In this document: positions 1-8,774 of the stretch, one piece after another | Numbering within the stretch: position 1 is the first letter of the stretch | Layout: every line of letters begins with the position of its first letter | Origin: Cesiribacter sp. SM1 | Lineage (GTDB): Bacteria > Bacteroidota > Bacteroidia > Cytophagales > Cyclobacteriaceae | Assembly (NCBI RefSeq): GCF_020178975.1 | Contig: NZ_JAHXBU010000089.1 | Span: 186,001-250,000, forward strand | Length of the DNA stretch: 64,000 nucleotides | Direction of reading: 5' to 3' | The notes under the pieces: generated by a model | Databases searched by the model: none | What the model was told of the DNA's origin: nothing | Seen by the model: the letters and a program-made list of their open reading frames with translations, nothing else | Made by a program: the position numbers and the translations under genes

Positions 1-122
1 GCCACATTCCAGGCCATGGCATTGGCTTATCCGTTACCCGCCAGATTGTAGCCTATTGCCAGATGGAGATGCAAATTGCCCCTGCTCCCGATAAGGGGAC
101 AGTGGTAAGCCTACTGTTCTGA
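1..122 (+). CDS. Sensor histidine kinase, C-terminal end (partial)
   Basis: Reading from base 3, the 39 codons before the stop at 120-122 encode a G2-type box (GHGIGLSVTRQIV), the nucleotide-binding end of a HATPase_c domain, followed by the usual final strands and an aliphatic C-terminus. The rest of the gene lies outside the window. It is transcribed toward the metal-efflux operon 120 bp downstream. With the direct repeats in that gap, this suggests a two-component system whose response regulator controls the efflux genes. That link is inference. The identity as a kinase tail is reasonably safe although the fragment is short. Confidence 0.75.
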   Translation, partial: HIPGHGIGLSVTRQIVAYCQMEMQIAPAPDKGTVVSLLF

Positions 123-148
123 TGCCTCTAAGGGAAATATAATGCTGT

Positions 149-192
149 TCTAATCTATCTCTAATCCAGGCTTAGTCTGGCTCTAATCCCGG
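149..192 (+). promoter_or_regulatory. Four 11-bp direct repeats, likely response-regulator sites
   Basis: Heptamers TCTAATC start at 149, 160 and 182, with a degenerate copy (CTTAGTC) at 171, so four units repeat with an exact 11-bp period. They end 5 bp before a -7 element and occupy the place of the -33 box, which is where a transcription activator binds on one face of the helix. OmpR-family regulators commonly bind tandem direct repeats of about 10-11 bp. Which regulator binds is inferred from the kinase tail just upstream. Confidence 0.6.
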
Positions 193-197
193 CCCTC

Positions 198-205
198 TAG
201 TTTTG
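198..205 (+). promoter_or_regulatory. Bacteroidota -7 element of the efflux operon
   Basis: TAGTTTTG fits the Bacteroidota -7 consensus TAnnTTTG and lies 36 bp before the start codon at 242. No TTG box is at the expected distance. The 11-bp repeats lie there instead, suggesting an activator-dependent promoter. Confidence 0.55.
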
Positions 206-241
206 TGCCTATACAAATGAAACCAAGCACAAAGTTAGAAT

Positions 242-1552
242 ATGAAGTGGATCATACCCTTATTGCTAGTACTACCCTGCTGGACGTGGCTGCCGGTATT
301 TGGCCAGGTGGCAACACCGGCAGATACTATTCAGCTTAGCAGAGCAGGTGCCGAACAGCTGTTTTTGTCCAATAACTTACTGCTCATAGCCGAGAAGCTA
401 AACATCCAGCAGGCAGAGGCCCTGGTCATGCAGGCCCGGCTTTGGCCCAACCCCTCCCTCAGCATTGATGAGGTAAACTTATGGGCTACAGACAGGCAGC
501 TTGCCATGGGAGAGGAACTGCCGCCCCTGACTGGTAGCAGATTCGGAAAAAACCGACAGATCTCGGCAGAGCTGGAACAGGTGATTTTAACTGCCCGCAA
601 GCGCAAAAAGCTGGTGGCCATGGAAGAGGTGTCGCGCGATATGGCGGCCCAGTATTTTGAGGACCTGCTGCGAAACCTGAAAATAGAATTCCGAAACAAC
701 CTTACGCAACTGCAATACCTGCAGCTATACCAGCAGGTGTATGCCCGGCAAATGGAAGAAACCAGCCGCCTGCTGGCCGCCTACGAGCAACAGGTTATCA
801 GGGGTAACATCAACAGGGCAGAGCTGATCCGCCTGAAGGCCCTGCTGCTGGAGCTCCGCAACGATCACAAGGAAATACGCGAAGAGGTGAATACGCTGCA
901 GCAACAATTGGCTGTACTGCTGCACCTGCCTGCAGAAAGCTACATAGTGCTGGAGGACGGAGGATTTTTGCCCGAGTACAGCCCGCTGAATGGCACAACA
1001 GTAAGCGAGCTGTTGCAACAGGCACAAAACTACCGGCCCGACCTGCAGGCTGCCCAGCTGGAGCATACCTATTACGAGCGCATGCATGCTTACGAACGGG
1101 CGCAGCGGGTGCCTGACCTAAGCCTGAAAGCAGGCTACGACCGCGGGGGCAACTTCCTCTATAATTTCATAGGTTTTGGTGTTGGCCTGGACTTGCCAAT
1201 CTTTAACCGCAACCAGGGGCAGATCCGCTATGCCCAATTGGGTATAGAAAAATCTCGCCTGCAGCAAAGCCACACGCAGCGCACGGTAGAAACTGAGGTG
1301 ATGGCCGCCTACCGTAACCTGCTCAACAGCATCAGCTTCTATGAAGGTATCGAAGCCGACTATGATGCAGAGCTCGATCGCCTGCTCGACAGCTATACCC
1401 GCAACTTCCGAAGCCGCAACATCAGCATGCTGGAGTTTCTGGACTTCTTCGAAGCCTACCTCGATAATAAGAGAACCATTCTGAACGCACAAAGAGAATT
1501 AAACATCAACCTGGAAGAATTAAGATATGTTGTTGGAACAGAAATCGAATAA
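242..1552 (+). CDS. TolC-family outer-membrane channel of metal RND efflux (CzcC-like)
   Basis: This 436-residue protein begins with a signal peptide (hydrophobic residues 4-20, likely cleaved near VFG-Q). It then carries the long amphipathic helices of two OEP repeats, rich in Q, L, A and R, with typical TolC-type segments such as the one around RPDLQAAQLE. It would form the outer-membrane exit duct of a tripartite pump. The adaptor gene overlaps its 3' end by 26 bp and the RND pump follows, so the three genes form one operon. The order outer-membrane factor, adaptor, pump and the pump type point to the CzcCBA/CusCBA group exporting divalent or monovalent heavy metals. The exact metal cannot be read from sequence. 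Confidence 0.85.
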   Translation: MKWIIPLLLVLPCWTWLPVFGQVATPADTIQLSRAGAEQLFLSNNLLLIAEKLNIQQAEALVMQARLWPNPSLSIDEVNLWATDRQLAMGEELPPLTGSRFGKNRQISAELEQVILTARKRKKLVAMEEVSRDMAAQYFEDLLRNLKIEFRNNLTQLQYLQLYQQVYARQMEETSRLLAAYEQQVIRGNINRAELIRLKALLLELRNDHKEIREEVNTLQQQLAVLLHLPAESYIVLEDGGFLPEYSPLNGTTVSELLQQAQNYRPDLQAAQLEHTYYERMHAYERAQRVPDLSLKAGYDRGGNFLYNFIGFGVGLDLPIFNRNQGQIRYAQLGIEKSRLQQSHTQRTVETEVMAAYRNLLNSISFYEGIEADYDAELDRLLDSYTRNFRSRNISMLEFLDFFEAYLDNKRTILNAQRELNINLEELRYVVGTEIE

Positions 1553-2684
1553 ACTGGTGGGGCGCAAGCCTCAATACCTAAAGGGAAACAAAGCTTTTAG
1601 CTTACTGCTCCTGATCGCCTGCTTAAGCACCCAGGCCTGCTCCAAAAAAGAAGAGAACAAAGAGGTGCTACAGGCATCCGGCTTCTGCCTTTCTCCGGAG
1701 CTAAAGCAAAAAATAAGCACACAAACTGCCCAACTGGCAGGCATTACAGAAAGCCGCCGCCTTTCGGGCAAGGTAGAATATAATCCCGACCGGGTGGTAA
1801 ACTACGTGAGCCTGGTGGGAGGAGTGGTAACCAACACCTACTTCAGCCTGGGCGATAAGGTGGAAAAGGGTCAAGTGCTGGCCGAAATCCGCAGCGCCGA
1901 ACTAAGCTCACTGGAGTCGGAGCGCAAAAGACTGACTGGACAGCTGGGCGTGGCCGCACGCAATGTAGAGTCGGTACAGTCGATGTACGAAGATGACATT
2001 GCCTCGGAAAGAAGCCTGCTGGAAGCCCGTAGTGAACAAAGCACCCTGGAGGCAGAGCTTAACAAGGTGCGCGACAACCTGGCCCTGTATAGCGCCAGCA
2101 GCGAGCGCGGTGTGTTCCAGATCAAGGCACCTGTAGAAGGGTTTGTGGTAAGCAAGCAAATCAGCGCTGGCATGCAGATAGCCGCTGAGGGCGATGCGCT
2201 CTTCACCATCTCTAACCTTGACGAAGTTTGGGTAACGGCTAACATTTATGCTGCCGATCTGCCTTATGTACAGGAGGGCATGGAGGTGCAGCTCCAAACC
2301 ACCGCCTACGGCAACGAAACCTTCAGCGGCAAAATTCAGGGCATCTCGCAGGTTTTCAGCGAAGAGGAACGCGTGCTGAAAGCACGCATCGTGATGGAAA
2401 ACACCAGCAGGAAATTAAAACCCGGGATGTTTGTGAATGTGGTGGTAAAAAAACAGGCAGCAGAAGAAGCAGTGCTTGTACCGCAAAAGGCCATCATTTT
2501 TAACAGCAACCGCAATTACGTAGTCATCTATCAGGACGATTGTAATCTGCGCCTGCAGGAGGTAGCCGTTCTGTCGAAGGACGAGGATAAGGTATATCTG
2601 AGCGCCGGGCTGCAGCCTGGATCAACCATCGTTACCCAAAACCAGCTGCTGGTTTACGAAGCACTCAAAAACAAAAGTAAATAA
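1527..2684 (+). CDS. Efflux RND periplasmic adaptor (CzcB/CusB-like)
   Basis: The 385-residue membrane-fusion protein has an N-terminal hydrophobic segment ending in cysteine 38 (LSTQAC, an imperfect lipobox), so it is probably lipid-anchored. It continues with a beta-barrel/lipoyl half (VSLVGGVVTNTYFSLGDKVEKGQ), a coiled-coil hairpin around residues 125-185, the second lipoyl half (IKAPVEGFVVSKQISAGMQI) and a C-terminal membrane-proximal domain. It would bridge the inner-membrane pump to the TolC-like channel. The start codon lies inside the end of the preceding gene; no later methionine would keep the signal sequence. The pump gene starts 8 bp after its stop. There is no histidine-rich N-terminal metal-binding extension. 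Confidence 0.85.
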   Translation: MLLEQKSNKLVGRKPQYLKGNKAFSLLLLIACLSTQACSKKEENKEVLQASGFCLSPELKQKISTQTAQLAGITESRRLSGKVEYNPDRVVNYVSLVGGVVTNTYFSLGDKVEKGQVLAEIRSAELSSLESERKRLTGQLGVAARNVESVQSMYEDDIASERSLLEARSEQSTLEAELNKVRDNLALYSASSERGVFQIKAPVEGFVVSKQISAGMQIAAEGDALFTISNLDEVWVTANIYAADLPYVQEGMEVQLQTTAYGNETFSGKIQGISQVFSEEERVLKARIVMENTSRKLKPGMFVNVVVKKQAAEEAVLVPQKAIIFNSNRNYVVIYQDDCNLRLQEVAVLSKDEDKVYLSAGLQPGSTIVTQNQLLVYEALKNKSK

Positions 2685-2692
2685 GGCGACCC

Positions 2693-5600
2693 ATGCAAAA
2701 ACTAGTTCAAAACATCGTCGCCTTCTCCCTGAAAAACTCCATCCTGGTCTTTTTCTTTACAGGCGTGCTGCTGGTAGCGGGCATCATCAGCTACATGAAT
2801 ACGCCCATAGAAGCCTTTCCAGATGTAACCAATACCCGGGCCCGCATTATTTCGCAGTGGCCGGGCCGCAGTGCAGAAGAGGTAGAAAAGTTTGTAACGC
2901 TGCCCATTACTAAGGCAGTTAACACCATTCCGCGCAAAGCTGAGGTGCGGTCTATCTCGCTCTTTGGTCTTTCGGTAGTAACCGTAATTTTCGAAGATGA
3001 TGTAGATGATTTTTATGCCCAGCAGTATGCGGCAAATCGACTGCAGGGAGTAGACCTTCCACAAGGCGCCGATGTGGAAATTGAACCCCCTTCCGGTGCC
3101 ACCGGCGAAATCTTCCGCTATGTAATCAAGAGCGAAAGGCCCATCAAGGAAATCACCGCCCTGCACGACTGGGTAATTGAGCGGGAGCTGGTATCTGTAC
3201 CAGGTGTAGCCGACGTGGTAAGCTTTGGCGGCGAAGAAAAGATTTACGAAATACAGGTAAATCCCGCCGCACTCGCAAGCTACGAGCTTTCCCCACTCGA
3301 TTTGCACGAGGCTGTAGCTGGCAGCAACATCAACGTTGGCGGCGATGTGATCCAGCGTGGCGATCAGGCTTATGTGGTGCGCGGCTTGGGCCTGCTCGAA
3401 AGCATTGAAGACATCGAAGAAATTCACATCAAGGATGTAAAGGGCACGCCAGTGCTGGTGAAGCATGTGGCGGATGTAGCCATTGCGGCCAAGCCACGCC
3501 TGGGGCAGGCGGGCCTTAATGATGATAATGACCTGGTAGAAGGTATTGTGATTATGCTTAGGGGCGAAAACCCCAGCGAGGTGATTGGCCGGCTTAAGGA
3601 AAGAATTGCTGATTTAAACGAGCGTATTCTGCCTGCCGACGTGCAAATTGTGCCTTTCCTGGACAGGAACGAGCTGGTGGATGCTACCGTGAGTACGGTA
3701 ACCAAAAACCTTTTGGAAGGCGTGGTGCTGGTGTCGCTGATTGTGTTTGTGTTCCTGTTTAACTGGCGCACTACCGTTATCGTCGCCATTATTATTCCGC
3801 TTGCCTTCCTGTTTGCCATTACGCTTCTGCGGATTCAGGGGCTGCCGGCCAACCTAATTTCCATTGGCGCCATCGACTTTGGTTTGCTGCTGGAAGGAAC
3901 CATGGTGCTTGTAGAACGGATCTTTGTAGGCCTCGACAGAAAGGCTAAGGAGCTGGGCATGGAACGCTTCAACAGCATGTCAAAATCTGCCATCATCAGC
4001 GACAGCGCCAGCAGTGTAGCCAAGCACATCTTTTTTGCACAGGTAATCCTGATTGTAGCCCTGCTGCCCATCTTTACCTTCCAGAAGGTAGAAGGCAAGA
4101 TGTTTACCCCCATGGCCTTTACCTATGGTTACGCCCTGCTGGGTGCCACCCTGCTAAGCCTTACACTGGTGCCGGCTATGTGCAAGCTAATGCTGTCTAA
4201 GAACATCAAAGACCGGAAAAACCGCTTTGCAAACTTCTTCCGCAACATCATCTACCGGATGTTCGAATGGGGCTATGCTTATAAAAAGCTTACCATTGGC
4301 CTTTTTATGGGTCTGCTGGGCATTTGTATCTTTTCCTTTGGTACTCTGGGCTCTGAATTCATTCCTAAGCTAAACGAAGGCGCCATTTATATCAGGGCAA
4401 CGCTGCCCAACAGCGTTAGCTTTGACGAATCGGTACGCCTGACCCAGGAAATGAAGAAGGAGCTACAGCAGTTCGAGGAGATCAAATTCATTCTTACCCA
4501 AACGGGCAGGCCTAACGACGGTACTGACCCTACCGGCTTCTTCAACATAGAATTCCACGTGCAGTTGAAGCCTGCAAAGGAATGGAACCGGAAGATAAGC
4601 CACGAAGAGTTGCTGACAGAGATGGAGAAAACACTTACCGTTTATCCCGGTGTTTCCTTTGCCTTCAGTCAGCCCATTCAGGACAATGTAGAGGAATATG
4701 TGGCGGGGGTGAAAAGCTCCCTGGTGGTAAAAATTTTCGGTGAAGATCTCTACGAGCTGGAGGAATACGCCGAGGAGGTATTCGGCGCTATTGATGGGGT
4801 GGAGGGTGTAGAAGACCTTACCATTTTCCGCAACATTGGTTTGCCCGAGCTCACCATAAAGCTGAACGAAGCCCGCATGGCGCGCTATGGCGTAACCATG
4901 GCCGATGCCCAGGCTGTGGTGGAAATGACTGTAGGTGGAAAAGCTGCCAGCCATTACTATGAAGACGAGCGCATGTTCGACATCCGTATTCGCTTTCAGG
5001 AAGAGTTCAGGAATTCAGAAGAAGAAATCAGGAATATCCTAATTCCAACCAGCGGAGGTAACAAAGTACCCCTCTATGAGATTGCCGATATCCAGTTCAA
5101 AACCGGTCCGGCCTTTGTTTACCGCGAAGGAAGCTCCCGCTACATTGCCGTAGGTTTTTCTATCCGCGGGCGTGATTTGGGCAGTACCGTTACCGAAGCC
5201 CAGAAAAGGGTAAGTGAGCGGGTGCAGCTGCCAAAATCCTACAAGCTGGAGTGGGCAGGTGAATTTGAAAGTAAAGAGCGGGCAACCCGGCAGTTGATGT
5301 ACATTGTGCCGATCTCGCTGCTGATGATCTTCTTCCTGCTGTACCTGAACTTCGGCAATATAAAAGATACAGCGCTGTCGGTAATTACCCTGCCGTTTGC
5401 TTTTATCGGGGGCTTTATCTCCCTCTGGGCAACGGGCACAATCTTCGGTATATCTGCAGGCATAGGCTTTATCATTCTTTTTGGGGTGGCCACCATCGAT
5501 GGTATCATTCTCATCGCCACCATGAAAGATAACCTGAAGAAGGGCTTGCCCCTGGATGAGGCTATTCGCACCGGCGTCTTTAACCGCATACGTCCCGTGC

Positions 5601-5809
5601 TGATGATTGCCCTGATGGGTTCACTTGGTCTTTTGCCTGCAGCCTTATCTTCGGGCATGGGTTCCGAGATTCAAAAGCCCCTGGCCGTGATGATTGTAGG
5701 CGGGCTTCCTATTCTCATGTTACTGTCAATGATTGTACTCCCACAGGTATTTTACCTGGCGTATAAAAAGACTGTAGCTACTCCTCATGAGGAGCGGATG
5801 ATGGCTTAG
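2693..5809 (+). CDS. CusA/CzcA-family heavy-metal efflux RND pump
   Basis: At 1038 residues this is a full-length HME-RND transporter. TM1 is near residues 15-35, followed by a large periplasmic porter domain, the central TM block from about residue 338, a second porter domain and a final TM block from about residue 870. The proton-relay segment in TM4 reads DFGLLLEG at residues 395-402: the first aspartate is kept (D395), but the second acidic position, aspartate in classical CzcA (DFGxxxDG), is glutamate (E401). E408 aligns with the third acidic residue. The pump would use the proton gradient to drive metal from periplasm or cytoplasm through the adaptor and channel encoded just upstream. 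Substrate (Zn/Co/Cd versus Cu/Ag) is not assignable with confidence. Confidence 0.88.
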   Translation: MQKLVQNIVAFSLKNSILVFFFTGVLLVAGIISYMNTPIEAFPDVTNTRARIISQWPGRSAEEVEKFVTLPITKAVNTIPRKAEVRSISLFGLSVVTVIFEDDVDDFYAQQYAANRLQGVDLPQGADVEIEPPSGATGEIFRYVIKSERPIKEITALHDWVIERELVSVPGVADVVSFGGEEKIYEIQVNPAALASYELSPLDLHEAVAGSNINVGGDVIQRGDQAYVVRGLGLLESIEDIEEIHIKDVKGTPVLVKHVADVAIAAKPRLGQAGLNDDNDLVEGIVIMLRGENPSEVIGRLKERIADLNERILPADVQIVPFLDRNELVDATVSTVTKNLLEGVVLVSLIVFVFLFNWRTTVIVAIIIPLAFLFAITLLRIQGLPANLISIGAIDFGLLLEGTMVLVERIFVGLDRKAKELGMERFNSMSKSAIISDSASSVAKHIFFAQVILIVALLPIFTFQKVEGKMFTPMAFTYGYALLGATLLSLTLVPAMCKLMLSKNIKDRKNRFANFFRNIIYRMFEWGYAYKKLTIGLFMGLLGICIFSFGTLGSEFIPKLNEGAIYIRATLPNSVSFDESVRLTQEMKKELQQFEEIKFILTQTGRPNDGTDPTGFFNIEFHVQLKPAKEWNRKISHEELLTEMEKTLTVYPGVSFAFSQPIQDNVEEYVAGVKSSLVVKIFGEDLYELEEYAEEVFGAIDGVEGVEDLTIFRNIGLPELTIKLNEARMARYGVTMADAQAVVEMTVGGKAASHYYEDERMFDIRIRFQEEFRNSEEEIRNILIPTSGGNKVPLYEIADIQFKTGPAFVYREGSSRYIAVGFSIRGRDLGSTVTEAQKRVSERVQLPKSYKLEWAGEFESKERATRQLMYIVPISLLMIFFLLYLNFGNIKDTALSVITLPFAFIGGFISLWATGTIFGISAGIGFIILFGVATIDGIILIATMKDNLKKGLPLDEAIRTGVFNRIRPVLMIALMGSLGLLPAALSSGMGSEIQKPLAVMIVGGLPILMLLSMIVLPQVFYLAYKKTVATPHEERMMA

Positions 5810-5830
5810 TGTGGTTTGTTTGATTAGGTT

Positions 5831-5887
5831 ACCCGCAGCTGGTGAAAGCTAAGTACGCATAGTTCTTTACCGCTGCGGGTTCTTTTA
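5831..5887 (+). terminator. Possible terminator after the efflux operon
   Basis: ACCCGCAGC (5831-5839) and GCTGCGGGT (5872-5880) form a perfect 9-bp stem, followed by TCTTTTACTCCTTTT. The 32-nt loop is long for a rho-independent terminator, but the position 22 bp after the pump stop codon fits. Confidence 0.5.
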
Positions 5888-6359
5888 CTCCTTTTCTGAT
5901 TAAAATAGATAGCATGAAATACCTATCATTCCTGTGCTATGGATGCTGTTCATGTAAATATCAAATAATGAATTTACAGCCATGAATACTTCAAGGCCTT
6001 TGTATCACAACCATTAAGTAATTACGTCAGCGAAAGCCCGCTGATTTTAGTTACAGAACAATGCTGGATGTTAGGCTAATCTGGATGTTAGGCTAACATA
6101 AAATTATTTTTTTTCGATAGAACATCTGCAGTCTGAGCAAGGGATTGACCTGATACAATGCAGCCAAAAAATAAACTACCAATTTTTAACCATTGTATAG
6201 TGTATATCTGTTAATCGTAAATATTAATATTGAAAAATATGGAATGATTCCTTTAACTGTAAAACTTTGTCTCCCTCCACTAAAATCCTTCTATCATAAG
6301 CTATCGGACGCAATGCGCAGACCAATGTTTTCAATTCACAAAGTACCGAACTCTATTAC
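5888..6359. other. Intergenic stretch with a short tandem repeat
   Basis: No convincing gene is present. A 16-bp unit, CTGGATGTTAGGCTAA, occurs twice (6064-6079 and 6081-6096), one base apart. The rest is AT-rich. The promoter of the AcpH-like gene should lie here, but no full TTG/TAnnTTTG pair is clear. Confidence 0.4.
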
Positions 6360-6959
6360 ATGAACTTTCTTGCCCACGCATTTTTATCCGATCTCAAAAA
6401 CCCGATACAGTTAACTGGTAACTTTTTTGGCGACTTTGTGAAGGGCCGGGAGGAGCTGCAGGCACAGTCTCCTGAAATGCAGGAAGGCGTTTATCTTCAC
6501 AGGGCAATTGATACCTACACCGATGCCCATCCGGTGGTTTTACAGAGCAAGAAGAGGCTTTTTCCAAAATACAGGCACTACGGCAGGGTGCTGGTAGATT
6601 TGTACTACGATCACCTCCTGGCCGCACATTTTGAGCGCTACTCCTCTACGCCCCTGCTCCCTTTTACCAAACAAGTTTACAGCCTGCTGAAGGAACAGCG
6701 TAAGCATGTTCCTCAAAGGGCGCAGCTGCTGCTTAACCGTATGTCGGCCGACAACTGGCTTTACCATTACCGTACACTGGAGGGAATTGGGCAGGCCTGC
6801 AGGGGCATGTCCATGCGCAGCAGCTTTCAGTCAGGCATGGAAGAAGGCGCTAAGGACCTGGAAAAGCATTATGCAGCCTTTGAGCAGGAGTTCTTCCTTT
6901 TTTTTGAAGACCTGCAGCAGTATGTAAATACATGGAAACGGGAAAAGAAAGCAGGCTGA
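6360..6959 (+). CDS. Acyl carrier protein phosphodiesterase (AcpH family, DUF479)
   Basis: The 199-residue protein starts MNFLAHAFLS and continues with the conserved GNFFGDFVKG and LHRAIDTYTDAHP blocks of the AcpH/DUF479 family. The paired His/Asp residues are those of its HD-like metal site. AcpH removes the 4'-phosphopantetheine arm from holo-acyl carrier protein. Length matches the family. It stands alone on this strand and converges with the phosphoesterase gene, whose stop codon begins at the next base, so there is no room for a separate terminator. Start choice is clear because the conserved N-terminus begins at this methionine. Confidence 0.85.
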   Translation: MNFLAHAFLSDLKNPIQLTGNFFGDFVKGREELQAQSPEMQEGVYLHRAIDTYTDAHPVVLQSKKRLFPKYRHYGRVLVDLYYDHLLAAHFERYSSTPLLPFTKQVYSLLKEQRKHVPQRAQLLLNRMSADNWLYHYRTLEGIGQACRGMSMRSSFQSGMEEGAKDLEKHYAAFEQEFFLFFEDLQQYVNTWKREKKAG

Positions 6960-8003
6960 TCAGGCACCAGAGGCTTGGGTTCTGCCACCATCGCTGCTCA
7001 ACACATAAAACTTACCCTCTTCAAACAAAAGAGCTCCGGCTGCTACTGCAGGAGATTCTATATCCAGGTCTACAGCCCATAAGCTCCCCCCGAAAAAAGA
7101 TTTGATACGGTCTACAGTCGTATGAGCTACCACCATGTGGCTGGCGCTAAACTGCTCAAGCACCTCCCCAACCTCCTGCTCTGTAGCGGGGCTGTAATAA
7201 GGATTCTTCATCAGGTAGCCCCTGTACCAGAGAGGTCCGAGATTGCCCAGCAGCAGTTCTTCCAAATCTGTTAAACTACGCTTATCAATGGCCGCCCTGA
7301 TGCTGGCATTCAGCGCTGCAATATTAAGGCCTTCATGAGCTGTTGCGGCAGAAATGCCTGCGTGGGAAATAAGCAACCCATTTAACCTGACTACAGCATG
7401 ACGGCTGCGCAACCATTGCCCCAAATACCAGTCTTTTCCAAAAAGCTTGCCATACTCCATACCAGACAAAGCATAGCGCTGCATAAGATTGGGATTTACA
7501 TAGCGGTAGTCGCCCTGCAGCACCATCAGCTCGTGATTTCCCAGCAACAGGTGAAGGGCACCGCCAGCCTCTTGTGCCTGCTGTTCCAGTTTGCAGAGTA
7601 GCCATAGCAGCGGCAGCACCTCCATACCCCGGTCCATTACATCGCCACACATCACCAGGTGCCCCCTGCCCCAGCGCCAGTTCCGCTCTTCGTCTATCAC
7701 CCTATGGGCCTGCAGCAGGCGTACAAGCTTTGACAGCTGCCCATGCATATCACCTACCATCAGGATACGCGCTACTCCTTCCTGTTCTGCGGTGGCAGCT
7801 TGTGGTGTGCGCATCAACACATAGTGCTGATGCTCTCCGCCAGCGGCAATCCCATCAAGCTTAATCAGCTGCGCTTCGGGGGCTACCGGTTGTTCTTTGA
7901 CCTCCGCACCCTCTTCCTTTAAATAAAGGAGCTGCACCGACTGATGGTCCTTAAAGCGGATGTGAGGGCCTTCAATCCATTCTCTGCCTGGATGTGTCTT
8001 CAT
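6960..8003 (-). CDS. Metallophosphoesterase (calcineurin-like, Shewanella-like phosphatase type)
   Basis: The 347-residue protein carries the calcineurin-like metal motifs in order: GDMHG, GDVMDRG, LLGNHE, then the histidines in HAG and VVAHTTVD. A roughly 80-residue N-terminal extension precedes the catalytic domain. The spacing resembles the Shelph/PPP-like bacterial phosphatases. The expected reaction is two-metal-dependent phosphate ester hydrolysis; the natural substrate is unknown. There is no signal peptide, so it is probably cytoplasmic. A possible short leader separates it from the coiled-coil protein gene, which ends in its own terminator, so it is probably transcribed independently. 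Confidence 0.8.
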   Translation of the reverse strand: MKTHPGREWIEGPHIRFKDHQSVQLLYLKEEGAEVKEQPVAPEAQLIKLDGIAAGGEHQHYVLMRTPQAATAEQEGVARILMVGDMHGQLSKLVRLLQAHRVIDEERNWRWGRGHLVMCGDVMDRGMEVLPLLWLLCKLEQQAQEAGGALHLLLGNHELMVLQGDYRYVNPNLMQRYALSGMEYGKLFGKDWYLGQWLRSRHAVVRLNGLLISHAGISAATAHEGLNIAALNASIRAAIDKRSLTDLEELLLGNLGPLWYRGYLMKNPYYSPATEQEVGEVLEQFSASHMVVAHTTVDRIKSFFGGSLWAVDLDIESPAVAAGALLFEEGKFYVLSSDGGRTQASGA

Positions 8004-8036
8004 ATCATGTAAAAAGAAACCAGGAGAAAATAGTTA

Positions 8037-8062
8037 CAAAAAAAGCCACCCTTCTGGGTGGC
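8037..8062 (-). terminator. Rho-independent terminator after the coiled-coil protein
   Basis: On the minus strand, GCCACCC-AGAA-GGGTGGC (8045-8062) is a perfect 7-bp stem with a 4-nt loop, followed by seven T. It lies 20 bp past the stop codon at 8082. Confidence 0.85.
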
Positions 8063-8081
8063 CCTGGTAAATATGGCTGTT

Positions 8082-8768
8082 TTACAGGTCGGTTAGCGCT
8101 GCCAGCTTCAGGTTACTCTGCTTTAGCACCTCTTCTTTTTTCAGAATTATATCTTCCAGCTCCTTTACCTTTTTGCGTGCCTGCTCCAGGCGCTCCTGCT
8201 GCTGGGCAAATACTTCATCGGTAATGCTTTTTTCTTCCCGCTTTGCTTTCAGCCTTTCTTCCGCCTCTTTTACTTTTTTATCGGATTCTGCTGTTGCCTT
8301 GCGTGCCTGCTCAATCTCTGCTTCCTGTCTTCGGATTTCTTCTTTTAGCTTTTCCCGTGCATCAGCAGCCCGCTGCTGGCCAAACTCACGGCCTTCCAGA
8401 TCGCCTTTGTGCCTGCCGTAAGCATTGCCATTGCCCTGCTTCTCCTGTTCGGGCCTGCCTTGCTTTTCTTCTGCCTTTGCGCTTTTACGCTCTTCTTTCA
8501 ATGCTTCCCTCTGTTCTTTTTGTTCTTCCTTCAGGGGCTTGTGCTGTGGCAATTCAGCAGGCTTTGGTTTCTCCTCTCCCTGCTTACCACTCACATCCTG
8601 GACTACACTGGCCTGAGCATTTGCAGGCTTATCATTTTCTTTCTTTTCTCTATGCTTATCAGCCTTTAGCTCTTTTTTCTCCTGTCCTGGAGCCTGGGCA
8701 AATAACGCATCACCCTGCACCAGCAAGAGTGATAAGGCAAATCCGCTGATGATGATAACTTTTTTCAT
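8082..8768 (-). CDS. Exported, highly charged coiled-coil protein, function unknown
   Basis: The 228-residue protein has a signal peptide (residues 1-24, ending ALFA). A long Lys/Glu/Gln-rich stretch follows, containing heptad patterns in roughly residues 65-100 and 130-225, so most of the mature protein should be coiled coil or extended charged helix. No catalytic motif is visible and I do not recognise a named family. It starts 6 bp downstream of the small lipoprotein gene at 8775-8993 and is probably co-transcribed with it. The charged composition suits a periplasmic spacer or scaffold. That is a guess. Confidence 0.7.
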   Translation of the reverse strand: MKKVIIISGFALSLLLVQGDALFAQAPGQEKKELKADKHREKKENDKPANAQASVVQDVSGKQGEEKPKPAELPQHKPLKEEQKEQREALKEERKSAKAEEKQGRPEQEKQGNGNAYGRHKGDLEGREFGQQRAADAREKLKEEIRRQEAEIEQARKATAESDKKVKEAEERLKAKREEKSITDEVFAQQQERLEQARKKVKELEDIILKKEEVLKQSNLKLAALTDL

Positions 8769-8774
8769 ATTCTT

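Noticed and set aside
2702-3466. A 254-codon minus-strand frame in the RND pump gene
   Set aside because: It is antisense to a conserved transporter and shows no motif.
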